NCBI GenBank assembly: GCA_030429345.1
Contig: JAUIFJ010000002.1
Location: 123,074 to 187,073 of the forward strand
Length of the DNA stretch: 64,000 nucleotides
Reading direction: 5' to 3'
Source of the DNA: a bacterium
GTDB lineage: Bacteria > CAIWAD01
The number at the start of each line of letters is the position of its first letter. Positions within the stretch are counted from its first letter, which is position 1. The position numbers and the translations under genes were made by a program. Positions 17,100 to 26,082 of the stretch are shown here, piece by piece. The notes below the pieces were generated by a model. The model was given only the letters and a program-made list of their open reading frames with translations. It was not told the DNA's origin and did no database searches.

Positions 17100-20000
17100 A
17101 CTCTTCCCGCGCGGATCGGGAAGACCGGCGGGATGGGTCCTGCCCCTGCTCCTTTGCCTGCTGTGGGTCCGGCCGGGCTTCGCCACGACCGAGATTCTTT
17201 CCCAGGACGACTCCCACATCCGCTTCCGTGTCCAGTTCGAGCATCCGGTGCTGCAGCGCACGGAACAGGGCCTGCTGCTCCAGGACCGCGAAAGCCTCTA
17301 CCTGCGGCGAGCCCAGGGCGCTTCCCTTGTACACATTCTGAGCCTGGGCATTCCGCCGGGACAAGAGGTCTTCCTGCGCGAGATTTCCCGCGTCGAGGAG
17401 CAGGCCGACTGGCCGGCCCCGGCGCCGCCGGCGGAAGAGGTCAACCTGCCGGATCCCGGCGTGCTCGGCGCGCACCTGGCCGAAGCGGGCCGCATGCGCA
17501 GCCAGGAGATCCAGCGGCTGAGAATCGTCCACGCGGACTGGCGCAAGGACCGCTGGCGCCTGCTCAGGGAGGCCGTATACGAACTGCGCTTCCGGCCCCT
17601 CCCCGGAGCGGCCGCGACCACGCGGCGCCCCGTGGTCGAGGCGGAGGCCTTCGACAGCGTCTTCGAACGCGAACTGCTGAACGCCGACTATTCCCGTCGC
17701 TGGCGCGGCCGCGAAGACGCGGCCCGGCCCCTGCGGAGCGCGCACCCGGCCTTCAGCGGCGAGTCGGTCTACAAGATCATCACCGTCGAAGAGGGCCTCT
17801 ACAAGGTCAGCACCTCCTGGCTCAGCGCCCGCGGCGTGCCCGTCGACGAGATCCAGAGCAGCCGCCTGGCCCTTTGGCTGGGGGATACGCAGGTTCCGCT
17901 GCTGGTCGTCGACGGCGGCGACGGCAGCCTGGACCCGGGGGACTACTTCGTCTTCGAGGGCCGCAAGCGCCCGGGAGAGAACTTTCCGACGAACTTCTTC
18001 GGGCCCCAGCAGGCCTACCTGTTGTCCTGGGAAGAGGGCAGCGGCCAGCGCTACCGACTGAACCCGCTGGATCCCCAGGGCTTCGAGGCCCATGATCGCT
18101 TTGTGCATCACGAGCACCTGGAGCAGAGCCGCGTCTGGGGACTGCTCGAGACCCTGACGGCACCGCCCGAAGAAGTGGATCACTGGTTCTGGCGGGAGCT
18201 GAGCGCCATTGCCGCCCCGACCAGCTTCGAGATGCGCCTCGACCTGCCGGACCTGGCTCCGGACACGACACTGGCGCGCATCCGCTATTTCCTGCGCGGC
18301 CGCTCCTTCGAGATCGCCGGCCAGGCGGACCACCACGTGGTCATGTCGGTGAACGGCGTCTGGGCCGGGGACATGGCCTTCCGCCAGCAGGAAGGACGGC
18401 TGAGCAGCTGGTTCCCGCTGCCCAGCGAAGAGCTGCTGGAAGAGCGCAACACCCTGCGCTTCCACCTGCCCATGGATCACGGCAACGAGCAGGACCTGTC
18501 CTACCTGGACTACATGCAGGTGCGCTATCCCCGCAGGACGGTCCTGCGCGACGGGCAGCTCGCCGTCGCCATCGATACGGTCGCCTTCGAGAATCCGCAG
18601 GCCGTGCGCTCCCTCGAAGTGGACAACGTGGACGGCGACCTGCTCGTGTTGAGTGACACGGGCGAGCAGATGACGACCATCCGCCTTGGGCAACAGGCCC
18701 GCAGTCGCCTGGTCGCCGTGCCGCCGGGCGCAAGCCGCGTGCGCGTGGCCGAGATCGACCGGCTTCCCGCACCCGGCGGCCTGGTGGTCTCGGACAACGA
18801 GAACCTGCGCGAGGGCGCGCAGGCCGACATGCTGATCCTCGCCCCGCGCAACTTCCTGCCGGACCTGGAGGAGCTGCGCGCCTACCACGGGCAGTCGATG
18901 AGCACGAGACTGCTGGACATCGAGTCCGTATACAACGAGTTCAGCGAGGGCAACATGGACACGGAGGCGATCCATCGCCTGCTGGATCACGCCTTCCGCC
19001 ACTGGCCGGCCCCGCTGCCCAGCTACCTGCTGCTGGTGGGCAAGAGCTCGAACTACAACCGCCTCCAGGATACCTACGCGCTCTACCCGACCCTGGTGCC
19101 GACCGACTGGGTGCAGACCTCGCCGCACGGCGCGACGCCCTCCGACGAGGAGTTCGCCTACGTGGTCGGACGTGATTCAACGGGGCAGGAGGATGTGTTC
19201 CAGGACATGATGGTGGGGCGCTTCTCGGTGGCCACTGTGGCACAGCTGCGCGACGTGCTCGCGAAGCACCGGTCTTACCGCGAACGGGAAGACCTGGGAC
19301 GCTGGATGGAGACCAGCATCTTCGCCGCCGACAACATCGACATCGAGTTCGAGGCCGGCAACGACTACATCGCGAGCCATGTGCTGCCGAAGGCACATCG
19401 CGAACAGACGATCCACGTGCGCAGCAATTCGGACTACCACGGAGGAGCGGTCGAGTTCATCGACCTCTTCAACGACGGCGCGGTCGTCAACTCCTACAAC
19501 GGCCACGGCAACGTCGGCATCTACGCCACCGAGGCCCTCTTCCGCGCCACCGACATCCGCTTTCTCAACAACGGCAACCGCCTGCCCATCTGCTATGCCT
19601 GGTCCTGCCTGGTGGGCTACTTCGACAATCCGGACAGCATGAGCATGGCCGAGCTGCTCTGCCGCCAGCCCGACGCCGGCGCCATCGCCTTCTACGGCGC
19701 GGCGGCCAAGGCCTACATCAGCGTTGACAATCCCTACGTGGTCAACTACTTCGCCAACTTCTACGACGATCGCGAGCTGACCTTCGGCCAGAGCATCCTG
19801 CTCACCGAGACCACCATGCAGACCATCAGCCTGGGAGCCAACGTGGCGCGCATGTACAACCTGCTCGGCGATCCGGCGCTCAAGCCGGCCTTTCCCGGGC
19901 AGGACCTGCTGCCGCAGGCGGACTACGTTGTCACACACGGTGATTCCACCTTCAGCGTGCCGGTGGTCAGTGATCCACCCGGCCTGTCCGGGACCTTGCG

Positions 20001-21912
20001 CGCCGAACTCTGGCTTCACGGCAACCGCAGCCTGAGCGGCATCAGTCCGGTCCGCACGGTCGAAGTGCCCTTCAATGGCGGCTCGGGCAACGTGGAGATC
20101 ACGGTGCCTGCCCTGGATCCGGACTCGAGCTACGCGGCGCGCCTGCGGCTGTCGATGAACACGGACAACGACCGCGCCATCGGCTATCTGCCCGTATACA
20201 TCAACAGCGGGCAGGCCGGCATCTCCTGGCACACGCCGGAACTGGGCATTGCCGGACAGCCGGCGGAGATCGGCCTGAGGCTCGAGGACGCGGCGGATTC
20301 GGTCTACGTGCGGACCAATCTCGGGGTGCAGGCGCTGCCGGTGCGCATGCCCGAAACGGGCGAGGGCGAATACCTCTACAGCATTGAGGCCCTGCCGGAG
20401 AACGTGGCCTTTCTGCAGTCGCCGACCCTGCGCGGCACCTTCCGCATGGCGAGCCTGATCTACGACTTCTACATCTACCGCGACGGCGTGCCCGAGGAGA
20501 TGCCCGGGCGCATCATGCGCATTTCCGCGCTGGAGACGCTGAGCTCCATCGACAGCCTGCTGCAGGTGGAGGGGAACGCCGACAGCCTCTGGCTGGAACA
20601 GGACATTGCTGTCCACACCTTCCTCGACCCGACATACGGCCAGTACAGCCTGCGTGACGGCGCCACCGTGATCCTGCAGGATACGGTCGCCCTGTCCCGC
20701 GGAACCAATCTGCTGCAATCATCCCTTGAGCTCTCCCCCGGGCGGCACGATCTGACCCTGGTGATGAATTCCGTCTGGAACGACGAGTTCAGCTTCGACT
20801 GGCTGGATCCCCTGCGCGTGGAGGACAGCTTTTTCCTGCTGACGCCCTCGGCGGGCAGCGGCGGCCTGCCGATTTCCCTTGGCGGCGGCTGGAGCCTGGA
20901 TGCCGGCGCCGGAGTGCTCGGCCAGGCCCTGCTGCTGGACGAGAGCTTCGCCGAACAGCCCTTGTCCCAGCTGGACGACCTGCTGCCCGGCCTGGGCGCG
21001 CCGCTGCTGCCCGAGGAGCCGCCCCTGCCCTTGTGGATCGCCCCGCGCGACATGGACGACGCGCCGCTGGAGGGTGTCACCCTGGGGCTGGAGCTGGATG
21101 CAGCGCTGCTGTTCCAGGGAGCCGACAGCACGCTGCGCGCCGACGAGGGCCGCGTGCGACTGGCCCGCCACAACGGCGAGCGCGGTCTCTGGCTGGTCCA
21201 GGGACCGGAAGCCCAGGGCCCCTTCACCGGCCTGCTGGAAGCCTATCTGCACGGACAGGAAGGCATTTACCTGCCGTTGCTGGTAGAGGACAGCGAGGGA
21301 CCCTCCATTTCCGTGGACGTCGAAGGGCAATGGTTTGCCGCGGGGGACCTGGTGTCCCAGGCCCCCGTGTTCCAGATCCTGCTCAGCGATCCGGCGGGCA
21401 TCGACCTGGGCGACGGCAGCTCGGGACCGCAGATTGAACTGGACGGCACCCGGGTGGACGAGACGGAGATCCAGGTGATCGACGCGCTCAGTTCCGCCCG
21501 CCTGTCCTGGACCCCGGGCACCCTGGAGCCGGGCAGCGAGCACACCTTGCGGGTGATCGCCCGCGACGCGGCCGGCAACGAGAGCAGCGAGGAGCTGAGT
21601 TTCCGCGCCAGCTCGGGACTGGCACTTTCCTTCCTGGCCAATCACCCGAATCCCTTCGACGACCAGACCACGCTGGCCTGGGAGCTGACGGGTACTCCCA
21701 GCCGCATCGGCATGGCCATCTACACCTCCGCCGGGCGCAAGGTGCGCACGATCCGCATTCCCTTCCCGCGCATCGGCTACGACGAGTTCATCTGGGACGG
21801 TCGCGACGACAAGGGGCGGGATGTGGCCAACGGAGTCTATTACCTGAAGATGACGGTCAGCGGCAAGAGCGGAAGTGTCGAGAAGATCGTCAAGCTGGCG
21901 AGGCTGCGATGA
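17071..21912 (+). CDS. porU: T9SS sortase PorU-like, gingipain-family (C25) peptidase
   Basis: A large secreted protein of 1613 residues. The chosen ATG (17071) gives a signal peptide with core WVLPLLLCLLW ending GFA. The centre (about residues 580-930) is a C25 peptidase domain with the catalytic pair visible: NSYNGHG with His812 and YAWSCLVGYF with Cys846, a spacing like that of gingipains. Beta-sandwich segments follow. The C-terminus is a FlgD-like/CTD domain (ANHPNPFDDQTTLAWEL to NGVYYLKMTVSG). PorU removes the C-terminal sorting domain of T9SS cargo and attaches it to lipopolysaccharide at the cell surface. The next gene, in an ATGA overlap, is PorV-like, which supports PorU over an ordinary cargo protease. 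At 1613 residues it is longer than the roughly 1150 residues of the Porphyromonas protein. Confidence 0.82.
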   Translation: MWTGIAHTPELFPRGSGRPAGWVLPLLLCLLWVRPGFATTEILSQDDSHIRFRVQFEHPVLQRTEQGLLLQDRESLYLRRAQGASLVHILSLGIPPGQEVFLREISRVEEQADWPAPAPPAEEVNLPDPGVLGAHLAEAGRMRSQEIQRLRIVHADWRKDRWRLLREAVYELRFRPLPGAAATTRRPVVEAEAFDSVFERELLNADYSRRWRGREDAARPLRSAHPAFSGESVYKIITVEEGLYKVSTSWLSARGVPVDEIQSSRLALWLGDTQVPLLVVDGGDGSLDPGDYFVFEGRKRPGENFPTNFFGPQQAYLLSWEEGSGQRYRLNPLDPQGFEAHDRFVHHEHLEQSRVWGLLETLTAPPEEVDHWFWRELSAIAAPTSFEMRLDLPDLAPDTTLARIRYFLRGRSFEIAGQADHHVVMSVNGVWAGDMAFRQQEGRLSSWFPLPSEELLEERNTLRFHLPMDHGNEQDLSYLDYMQVRYPRRTVLRDGQLAVAIDTVAFENPQAVRSLEVDNVDGDLLVLSDTGEQMTTIRLGQQARSRLVAVPPGASRVRVAEIDRLPAPGGLVVSDNENLREGAQADMLILAPRNFLPDLEELRAYHGQSMSTRLLDIESVYNEFSEGNMDTEAIHRLLDHAFRHWPAPLPSYLLLVGKSSNYNRLQDTYALYPTLVPTDWVQTSPHGATPSDEEFAYVVGRDSTGQEDVFQDMMVGRFSVATVAQLRDVLAKHRSYREREDLGRWMETSIFAADNIDIEFEAGNDYIASHVLPKAHREQTIHVRSNSDYHGGAVEFIDLFNDGAVVNSYNGHGNVGIYATEALFRATDIRFLNNGNRLPICYAWSCLVGYFDNPDSMSMAELLCRQPDAGAIAFYGAAAKAYISVDNPYVVNYFANFYDDRELTFGQSILLTETTMQTISLGANVARMYNLLGDPALKPAFPGQDLLPQADYVVTHGDSTFSVPVVSDPPGLSGTLRAELWLHGNRSLSGISPVRTVEVPFNGGSGNVEITVPALDPDSSYAARLRLSMNTDNDRAIGYLPVYINSGQAGISWHTPELGIAGQPAEIGLRLEDAADSVYVRTNLGVQALPVRMPETGEGEYLYSIEALPENVAFLQSPTLRGTFRMASLIYDFYIYRDGVPEEMPGRIMRISALETLSSIDSLLQVEGNADSLWLEQDIAVHTFLDPTYGQYSLRDGATVILQDTVALSRGTNLLQSSLELSPGRHDLTLVMNSVWNDEFSFDWLDPLRVEDSFFLLTPSAGSGGLPISLGGGWSLDAGAGVLGQALLLDESFAEQPLSQLDDLLPGLGAPLLPEEPPLPLWIAPRDMDDAPLEGVTLGLELDAALLFQGADSTLRADEGRVRLARHNGERGLWLVQGPEAQGPFTGLLEAYLHGQEGIYLPLLVEDSEGPSISVDVEGQWFAAGDLVSQAPVFQILLSDPAGIDLGDGSSGPQIELDGTRVDETEIQVIDALSSARLSWTPGTLEPGSEHTLRVIARDAAGNESSEELSFRASSGLALSFLANHPNPFDDQTTLAWELTGTPSRIGMAIYTSAGRKVRTIRIPFPRIGYDEFIWDGRDDKGRDVANGVYYLKMTVSGKSGSVEKIVKLARLR

Positions 21913-22919
21913 AACGGGTACTTCTGGGTCTCTGCGCCCTGTTCTGCGGCAGCATGCCGGCCGCTGCCAGCGAGTACGCCGCCGACTTCCTCAGCCTGGG
22001 CACCGGAGCCGCGGCTGCCGGCCAGGGAGGCGCCTACAGCACGAGCAAGGCCGGAGCCACCAGTTTCTACTGGAACCCGGCGCTGATCCTGGACGAAGGA
22101 CGGGTCAAGCTCTACGCGGAAACGGTCAGCCTCTTCGACGGCCTGAGCCAGTACCAGACAGCGGCCCTGCAGTTGCGCCTGCGGAAGCACTGGGCGCTTT
22201 CGCTGGGCGCGCAGATGCAGCTGGACGATGACATTCCGCGCTACGCCGAACTGCCCGGGGGGCGTGATTTCCGCGACCGGGACGATCGCAGCAGCGGCAC
22301 GCCCCAGGGCAGCTTCGAGGCCAGCTCGCGAGCGATCAGCGTCGGCCTGAGCCGGGAATTCTGGTTCGACGTGATCATGGGCACGGGCCTGGTGCCGAAC
22401 GTGCTGCCGGCCCGACTGGCCTTCGGCGGCAGCCTGAGGATGATCGACCAGACCCTGGACGACGTCAACGCCTCCGGCAGCGGCGGCGACCTGGGCGCCA
22501 AGCTGATCCTCAACGGACCCGTCGAGCTGGGCGGCCCTTCGCCCAAGGAACTGGTGCTTGCCTTGAGCCTGCAGAACCTCTTCAGCCAGGACCTGGAATG
22601 GGACACGGGCACGAAGGATCCCCTGGACCTGAACGTGAAGACCGGCGTTTCCTGGAAGGACGGCATAGGTAAGTGGCCCCTGGCCTACCGCCTGGCCCTG
22701 GATCACGATACGGCCTGGGACGGCGTCTGGCATCTGGGAGGCGAGCTCTTCCTGGGGGACTGGGTCGTCCTGCGCGCCGGGGGGGAAGGCAGCAAGCTGG
22801 ACGATGTGGAAGGATCGAGCGGAGCGGGCCTGCGCTGGCGCAGCCTGCGTGTGGACTATGCCTTCCGCCCCCATGACCTGGGCGCGATCCACCGCGTCTC
22901 CTTTGAAGTGGGGTTTTGA
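21909..22919 (+). CDS. porV: PorV/PorQ-family outer-membrane barrel (T9SS)
   Basis: A 336-residue protein with a signal peptide (LLGLCALFCGSMPAAA). It then has the PorV/PorQ opening: YAADFLSLGTGAAAAGQGGAY, followed by SFYWNPALI. The rest alternates polar and hydrophobic residues, as in a beta-barrel, and ends with an aromatic residue (VSFEVGF). PorV shuttles cargo from the translocon to the PorU attachment complex. Start and upstream stop overlap as ATGA, so it is coupled to porU. PorQ-like or another UPF0164 member is the alternative; the porU linkage favours PorV. Confidence 0.8.
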   Translation: MKRVLLGLCALFCGSMPAAASEYAADFLSLGTGAAAAGQGGAYSTSKAGATSFYWNPALILDEGRVKLYAETVSLFDGLSQYQTAALQLRLRKHWALSLGAQMQLDDDIPRYAELPGGRDFRDRDDRSSGTPQGSFEASSRAISVGLSREFWFDVIMGTGLVPNVLPARLAFGGSLRMIDQTLDDVNASGSGGDLGAKLILNGPVELGGPSPKELVLALSLQNLFSQDLEWDTGTKDPLDLNVKTGVSWKDGIGKWPLAYRLALDHDTAWDGVWHLGGELFLGDWVVLRAGGEGSKLDDVEGSSGAGLRWRSLRVDYAFRPHDLGAIHRVSFEVGF

Positions 22920-22930
22920 TTAGCAGCATG

Positions 22931-23309
22931 CTCCGCACGATGATCGTGCGGTTCTATGCAACGACCGCGATGCGGTCGCCGGCCGGCCCACCTTTCACCC
23001 TTCGCGGGGAATGCACTAGTTCGACCTTCATGTTTCTCGGCGGGGAAACCCGACACGACCCCATAGGGGTCGCTGCATATAGCCGCAGATGAAATCTGCG
23101 GGCATCCAATAATCCCCGTATACTCCGCACGATGATCGTGCGGTTCTATGCAACGACCGCGATGCGGTCGCCGGCCGGCCCACCCTTCATCCTTCGCGGG
23201 GAATGCACTGGTTCGACCATCAGGTTTCTCGGCGGGGAAACCCGACACGACCCCATAGGGGTCGCTGCCCATAGCCGCAGATGAAATCTGCGGGCATCCA
23301 ATAATCCCC
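22931..23309. repeat. Two tandem 192-bp units rich in perfect hairpins
   Basis: Unit 1 is 22931-23122 and unit 2 is 23123-23309, differing at about eight positions. Each carries two twin-hairpin modules facing each other. Rightward module in unit 1: hairpin 22933-22951 (stem CCGCACGA), a spacer with TATGCAA, then hairpin CGACCGCGATGCGGTCG (22962-22978). Leftward module: hairpin 23056-23072 (CGACCCC, loop ATA) and hairpin CCGCAGATGAAATCTGCGG (23083-23101). The same module recurs at 52694-52739, 63554-63598 and 63778-63822. No reading frame here looks coding. It is probably a dispersed palindromic repeat of the BIME/REP kind. The 300 bp after it hold no feature I can name. Confidence 0.88.
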
Positions 23310-23624
23310 CCGGGAACCTGCGGCTGTCTGTCGAAGTTTACGCTCCCCTGAATCCCGGCGCAGGTCGTAAAGGATTGCAGAATCCTTCGCCCGCCTTGCA
23401 GCGGCATGCACAGGGTTCCAGGTCCAGTGCAGGAAATCTTTTCGGACGGTCCTTGCCCCTTGATTCAGTGGGTCCCTTCTGCCGATACTTCCCTGCGAGC
23501 GGCTCTGCTGGCCCCGCCGGGTTCCCGTCCCGCGCCGGTTTTCCGCTTCCTCTCCCTGTTCGTGTCCTGGTCTCCGACCCGCCGGAGACGGAACTCTCCC
23601 TGAATTGAGTCTCATGGTCCGAAT

Positions 23625-23640
23625 TGGCAAAGTGTTTGCG
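23625..23640 (+). promoter_or_regulatory. Putative sigma-54 promoter of pilA
   Basis: TGGCAAAGTGTTTGCG matches the sigma-54 consensus TGGCAC-N5-TTGC, with the GG of the -24 element and the GC of the -12 element at the required spacing. Only the sixth base and the last base deviate. It lies 302 bp before the pilin start in a gene-free region. Major pilin genes are classically sigma-54 dependent through PilR. No pilSR genes are in the window, but a sigma-54 activator is encoded at 60140-61933. A weaker sigma-70-like pair, TTGCAG (23726-23731) and ATAAAT (23748-23753), lies closer to the gene. Confidence 0.55.
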
Positions 23641-23942
23641 TGCTTTGACTTGTTCGACTTCACGCTCTGCGTGATGGGAGTCAAGAGGAGTCCACCATCG
23701 CCCGCAGATGGTTCCCGGCACTACCTTGCAGTAGACAGGGCCGGGTGATAAATTCAGTGCTTGTCATCGGCAGTCACTGCAGCAGGAAGCACATCCCCTC
23801 TCCCCCCGTCCGCATCCAGTGGACAGCCTTGCCGCCGGCATCCCGCATACAGCCGGTTCAAGGGTGTGACTGATCGTGAAGCGATCCGAATCAACCAGAG
23901 ACATAAGTGCAAGCACGGACCAATTCTTAAGGGAGATCCCAA

Positions 23943-24356
23943 ATGAAGACCTTCAAGCGCGATGATCGCGGCTTTACCCTGGTGGAAGTCCTGATCGTGG
24001 TGATCCTGGTGGCCATTCTGGCCGCTATCGCTGTGCCCAAGTACATGCAGATGGTCAAGGGCGCCCGCGCCTCGGATGCCAAGGTTCAGATCAACGCCAT
24101 CATGAACGCGGCCGAGATCTACGAGCAGGAAACCGGCACCTGGCCGAGCGACCTGCAGATCCTGAAGGAGCAGGGCTACGTCGAGCTGCAGGAAAGCACC
24201 GAGCGTGCCTGGACCTTCACCCTCATCGGCGAGGACCAGATCCAGGCCACCTCGACTGCGGAAATGAAGGGCGGCCCCGGCAACGTGGTGACCTACAACA
24301 TCCAGAACGGCACCTGGTCCGGCTACGGCTTCCCCAAGTCCGAGAGCGGCGAGTAA
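23943..24356 (+). CDS. pilA: Type IV major pilin / type II G-type pseudopilin
   Basis: A 137-residue prepilin. A short positively charged leader ends at Gly10, followed by FTLVEVLIVVILVAILAAIAVP. Phe11 becomes residue +1 and Glu15 is the conserved Glu5. The small C-terminal domain resembles short GspG-like pilins and ends GYGFPKSESGE. The likely ribosome site is GGGAG at about 8 bp. It leads the pilus cluster. A GC hairpin (24377-24401) follows the stop, so pilin message may be made in excess over pilT and the downstream genes. Confidence 0.9.
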   Translation: MKTFKRDDRGFTLVEVLIVVILVAILAAIAVPKYMQMVKGARASDAKVQINAIMNAAEIYEQETGTWPSDLQILKEQGYVELQESTERAWTFTLIGEDQIQATSTAEMKGGPGNVVTYNIQNGTWSGYGFPKSESGE

Positions 24357-24376
24357 GAATGATTGTGATGCAGAGT

Positions 24377-24401
24377 TTCCGGCCCCCAAGCGGGGCCGGA
24401 A
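24377..24401 (+). terminator. Strong hairpin after pilA, possible attenuator
   Basis: The arms TTCCGGCCCC (24377-24386) and GGGGCCGGAA (24392-24401) pair over 10 bp around a 5-base loop. No T-tract follows, so it is not a clear intrinsic terminator. It may stabilise the 3' end of the pilin transcript or attenuate readthrough into pilT. Confidence 0.5.
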
Positions 24402-24446
24402 TCACTGCCTGCCCCTGCCCGGGGCTTGCCTGATTTGGAGAAGCGG

Positions 24447-25511
24447 ATGAATCTCAACGAACTGCTCACCTTCGGCGTCCAGCAGGGCGCTTCCGACCTT
24501 CACCTGGCGGTTGGGACAGTGCCCATGGTCCGCATCCATGGCCACATGAAGAAACTTTCCCTGCCGGCGATGACCCAGGAAAGCATGGACGGCTACGTTC
24601 AGGAAATCATGAACGATCGTCAGAAGGAAGTCTTCCACGAGAAGTTCGAGATCGACTTTTCCTACAAGCTCGAGGGGCTGGCCCGCTTTCGTGTCAACTT
24701 CTTCGAGCAGGTGCTGGGAACCAGCGCGGTCTTCCGCACCATTCCCGACCAGATCCGCACCTTCGAGGAACTGGGTCTGCCGGCCAAGGTGCTGTCGGAC
24801 CTGGCCCTCAAGGACCGCGGGATCGTGCTGCTGACCGGCCCGACCGGCAGCGGCAAGTCCACCACCCTCGCGACCATGGTGGACATCGTCAACGAGACCT
24901 TCGAAAAGCACATCATCACCGTCGAGGACCCCATCGAGTTCTTCCACCAGTCGAAGAACTGCATGGTCAACCAGCGCGAGCTGGGGGCCAACACGCACAG
25001 TTTCGCCAACGCGCTGCGCAGCGCGCTGCGTGAAGACCCCGATGTGATCCTGGTGGGTGAGATGCGCGACCTGGAAACGGTCCAGCTGGCCCTGACGGCC
25101 GCCGAGACCGGTCACCTGGTGCTGGCCACTCTCCATACGCCGAGCGCCACCAAGACCGTGGACCGTATCATCGACATCTTCCCTTCCGCCCAGAAACAGC
25201 AGGTCCGCAGCATGCTCGCGGAAAGCCTGGAGGCCGTCGTGGCCCAGCGCTTGCTGCCCAACAAGGACGGCAAGGGGCGCACGGCGGTGACGGAAGTCAT
25301 GATCGCCAACACGGCGGTTCGCAACCTGATCCGCGAGGACAAGATTTTCCAGATCCCCAACATCATTCAGGGCGGCAGCAAGCAGGGCATGCACAGCCTG
25401 GACAGCGACCTTCTGCGCGTGGTGCGCGAAGGCCGTGTGGACCGGCAGGTGGCGCTGCAGATTGCTGACAACCCGCGCGTCCTGGAAATGGAGATGGGGG
25501 ATCTGTACTGA
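24447..25511 (+). CDS. pilT: Pilus retraction ATPase PilT
   Basis: A 354-residue secretion ATPase starting MNLNELLTFGVQQGASDLHL, the typical PilT opening. Walker A is GPTGSGKSTTLATMV (about residue 130). The His-box and Walker B follow as DPDVILVGEMRDLETV, and the C-terminus has the PilT AIRNLIRE-type segment (TAVRNLIREDKIFQ). The ATG at 24447 has GGAG at about 8 bp; an earlier in-frame GTG/TTG region is less likely. PilT depolymerises the pilus at the inner membrane, powering twitching or DNA uptake. Its place directly after pilA, away from pilB, is not the common order. Confidence 0.93.
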   Translation: MNLNELLTFGVQQGASDLHLAVGTVPMVRIHGHMKKLSLPAMTQESMDGYVQEIMNDRQKEVFHEKFEIDFSYKLEGLARFRVNFFEQVLGTSAVFRTIPDQIRTFEELGLPAKVLSDLALKDRGIVLLTGPTGSGKSTTLATMVDIVNETFEKHIITVEDPIEFFHQSKNCMVNQRELGANTHSFANALRSALREDPDVILVGEMRDLETVQLALTAAETGHLVLATLHTPSATKTVDRIIDIFPSAQKQQVRSMLAESLEAVVAQRLLPNKDGKGRTAVTEVMIANTAVRNLIREDKIFQIPNIIQGGSKQGMHSLDSDLLRVVREGRVDRQVALQIADNPRVLEMEMGDLY

Positions 25512-25587
25512 TCCAGATAGAAGACCTCCCGCCGGTGCGGGAATCCTGTGGAGCCAGGGAGAGCGGCTTCGGACAAGGAGAACGGTC

Positions 25588-26070
25588 ATGAAGACAGGAA
25601 CACAGCAGCGGGAAACACGGCAGGGAGAAGGCGCCATGCGCCGCTTCCTGCGCGAAGACCGCGGCGCGACCATGCTGCCTTCCCTGGTGGTGGGATTCAT
25701 GGTGGTCGTGATCGCCTCGACGGCGATCTTCAAGGGCATTTTCCAGGCCCACGACTCCAACATGAGAATCTACCGCAAGGTGAAGGCCCTGGAAGCGCTG
25801 CAGAACGAAATGGAATACTGGAAGGCCGAGGTCTCGCTGCGCGGCGCCAGCCACCAGCGTCCCTACGGCCGTTACCAGGTCGTATTGGAAAGCGACAGCC
25901 GGCGCAGCAACGACGCCGTGCTGGCCTCCTTTGAACCGGCCGCGCAGATCCGGCCCCTGGGAACGACAGGACAGGTCCAGGCCTTCGAGATCACGGTCTC
26001 GATCACCTGGCCCGAAGGCGACAAGCTCTGGCGCGAGACCATGACAACCGCGGTCAACCCGCTCTACTAG
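25588..26070 (+). CDS. Prepilin-like minor pilin lacking Glu5
   Basis: A 160-residue protein with a long polar leader and a prepilin-like site at Gly26-Ala27: REDRG then ATMLPSLVVGFMVVVIAST. The mature +5 residue is Pro, not Glu, so it may enter the pilus in an unusual way or act at the tip, where the first subunit (GspK-like) also lacks Glu5. A short globular domain follows. AAGGAG lies 6 bp before the ATG. It is followed after 12 bp by another prepilin. The exact Pil/Fim name cannot be assigned. Confidence 0.72.
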   Translation: MKTGTQQRETRQGEGAMRRFLREDRGATMLPSLVVGFMVVVIASTAIFKGIFQAHDSNMRIYRKVKALEALQNEMEYWKAEVSLRGASHQRPYGRYQVVLESDSRRSNDAVLASFEPAAQIRPLGTTGQVQAFEITVSITWPEGDKLWRETMTTAVNPLY

Positions 26071-26082
26071 AAGGAGGACGTG

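Noticed and set aside
22931-23309. CRISPR-like repeat structure
   Set aside because: Units are 192 bp and near-identical throughout, with no short repeat and variable spacer, and no cas genes are nearby. The same applies to the 224-bp array.
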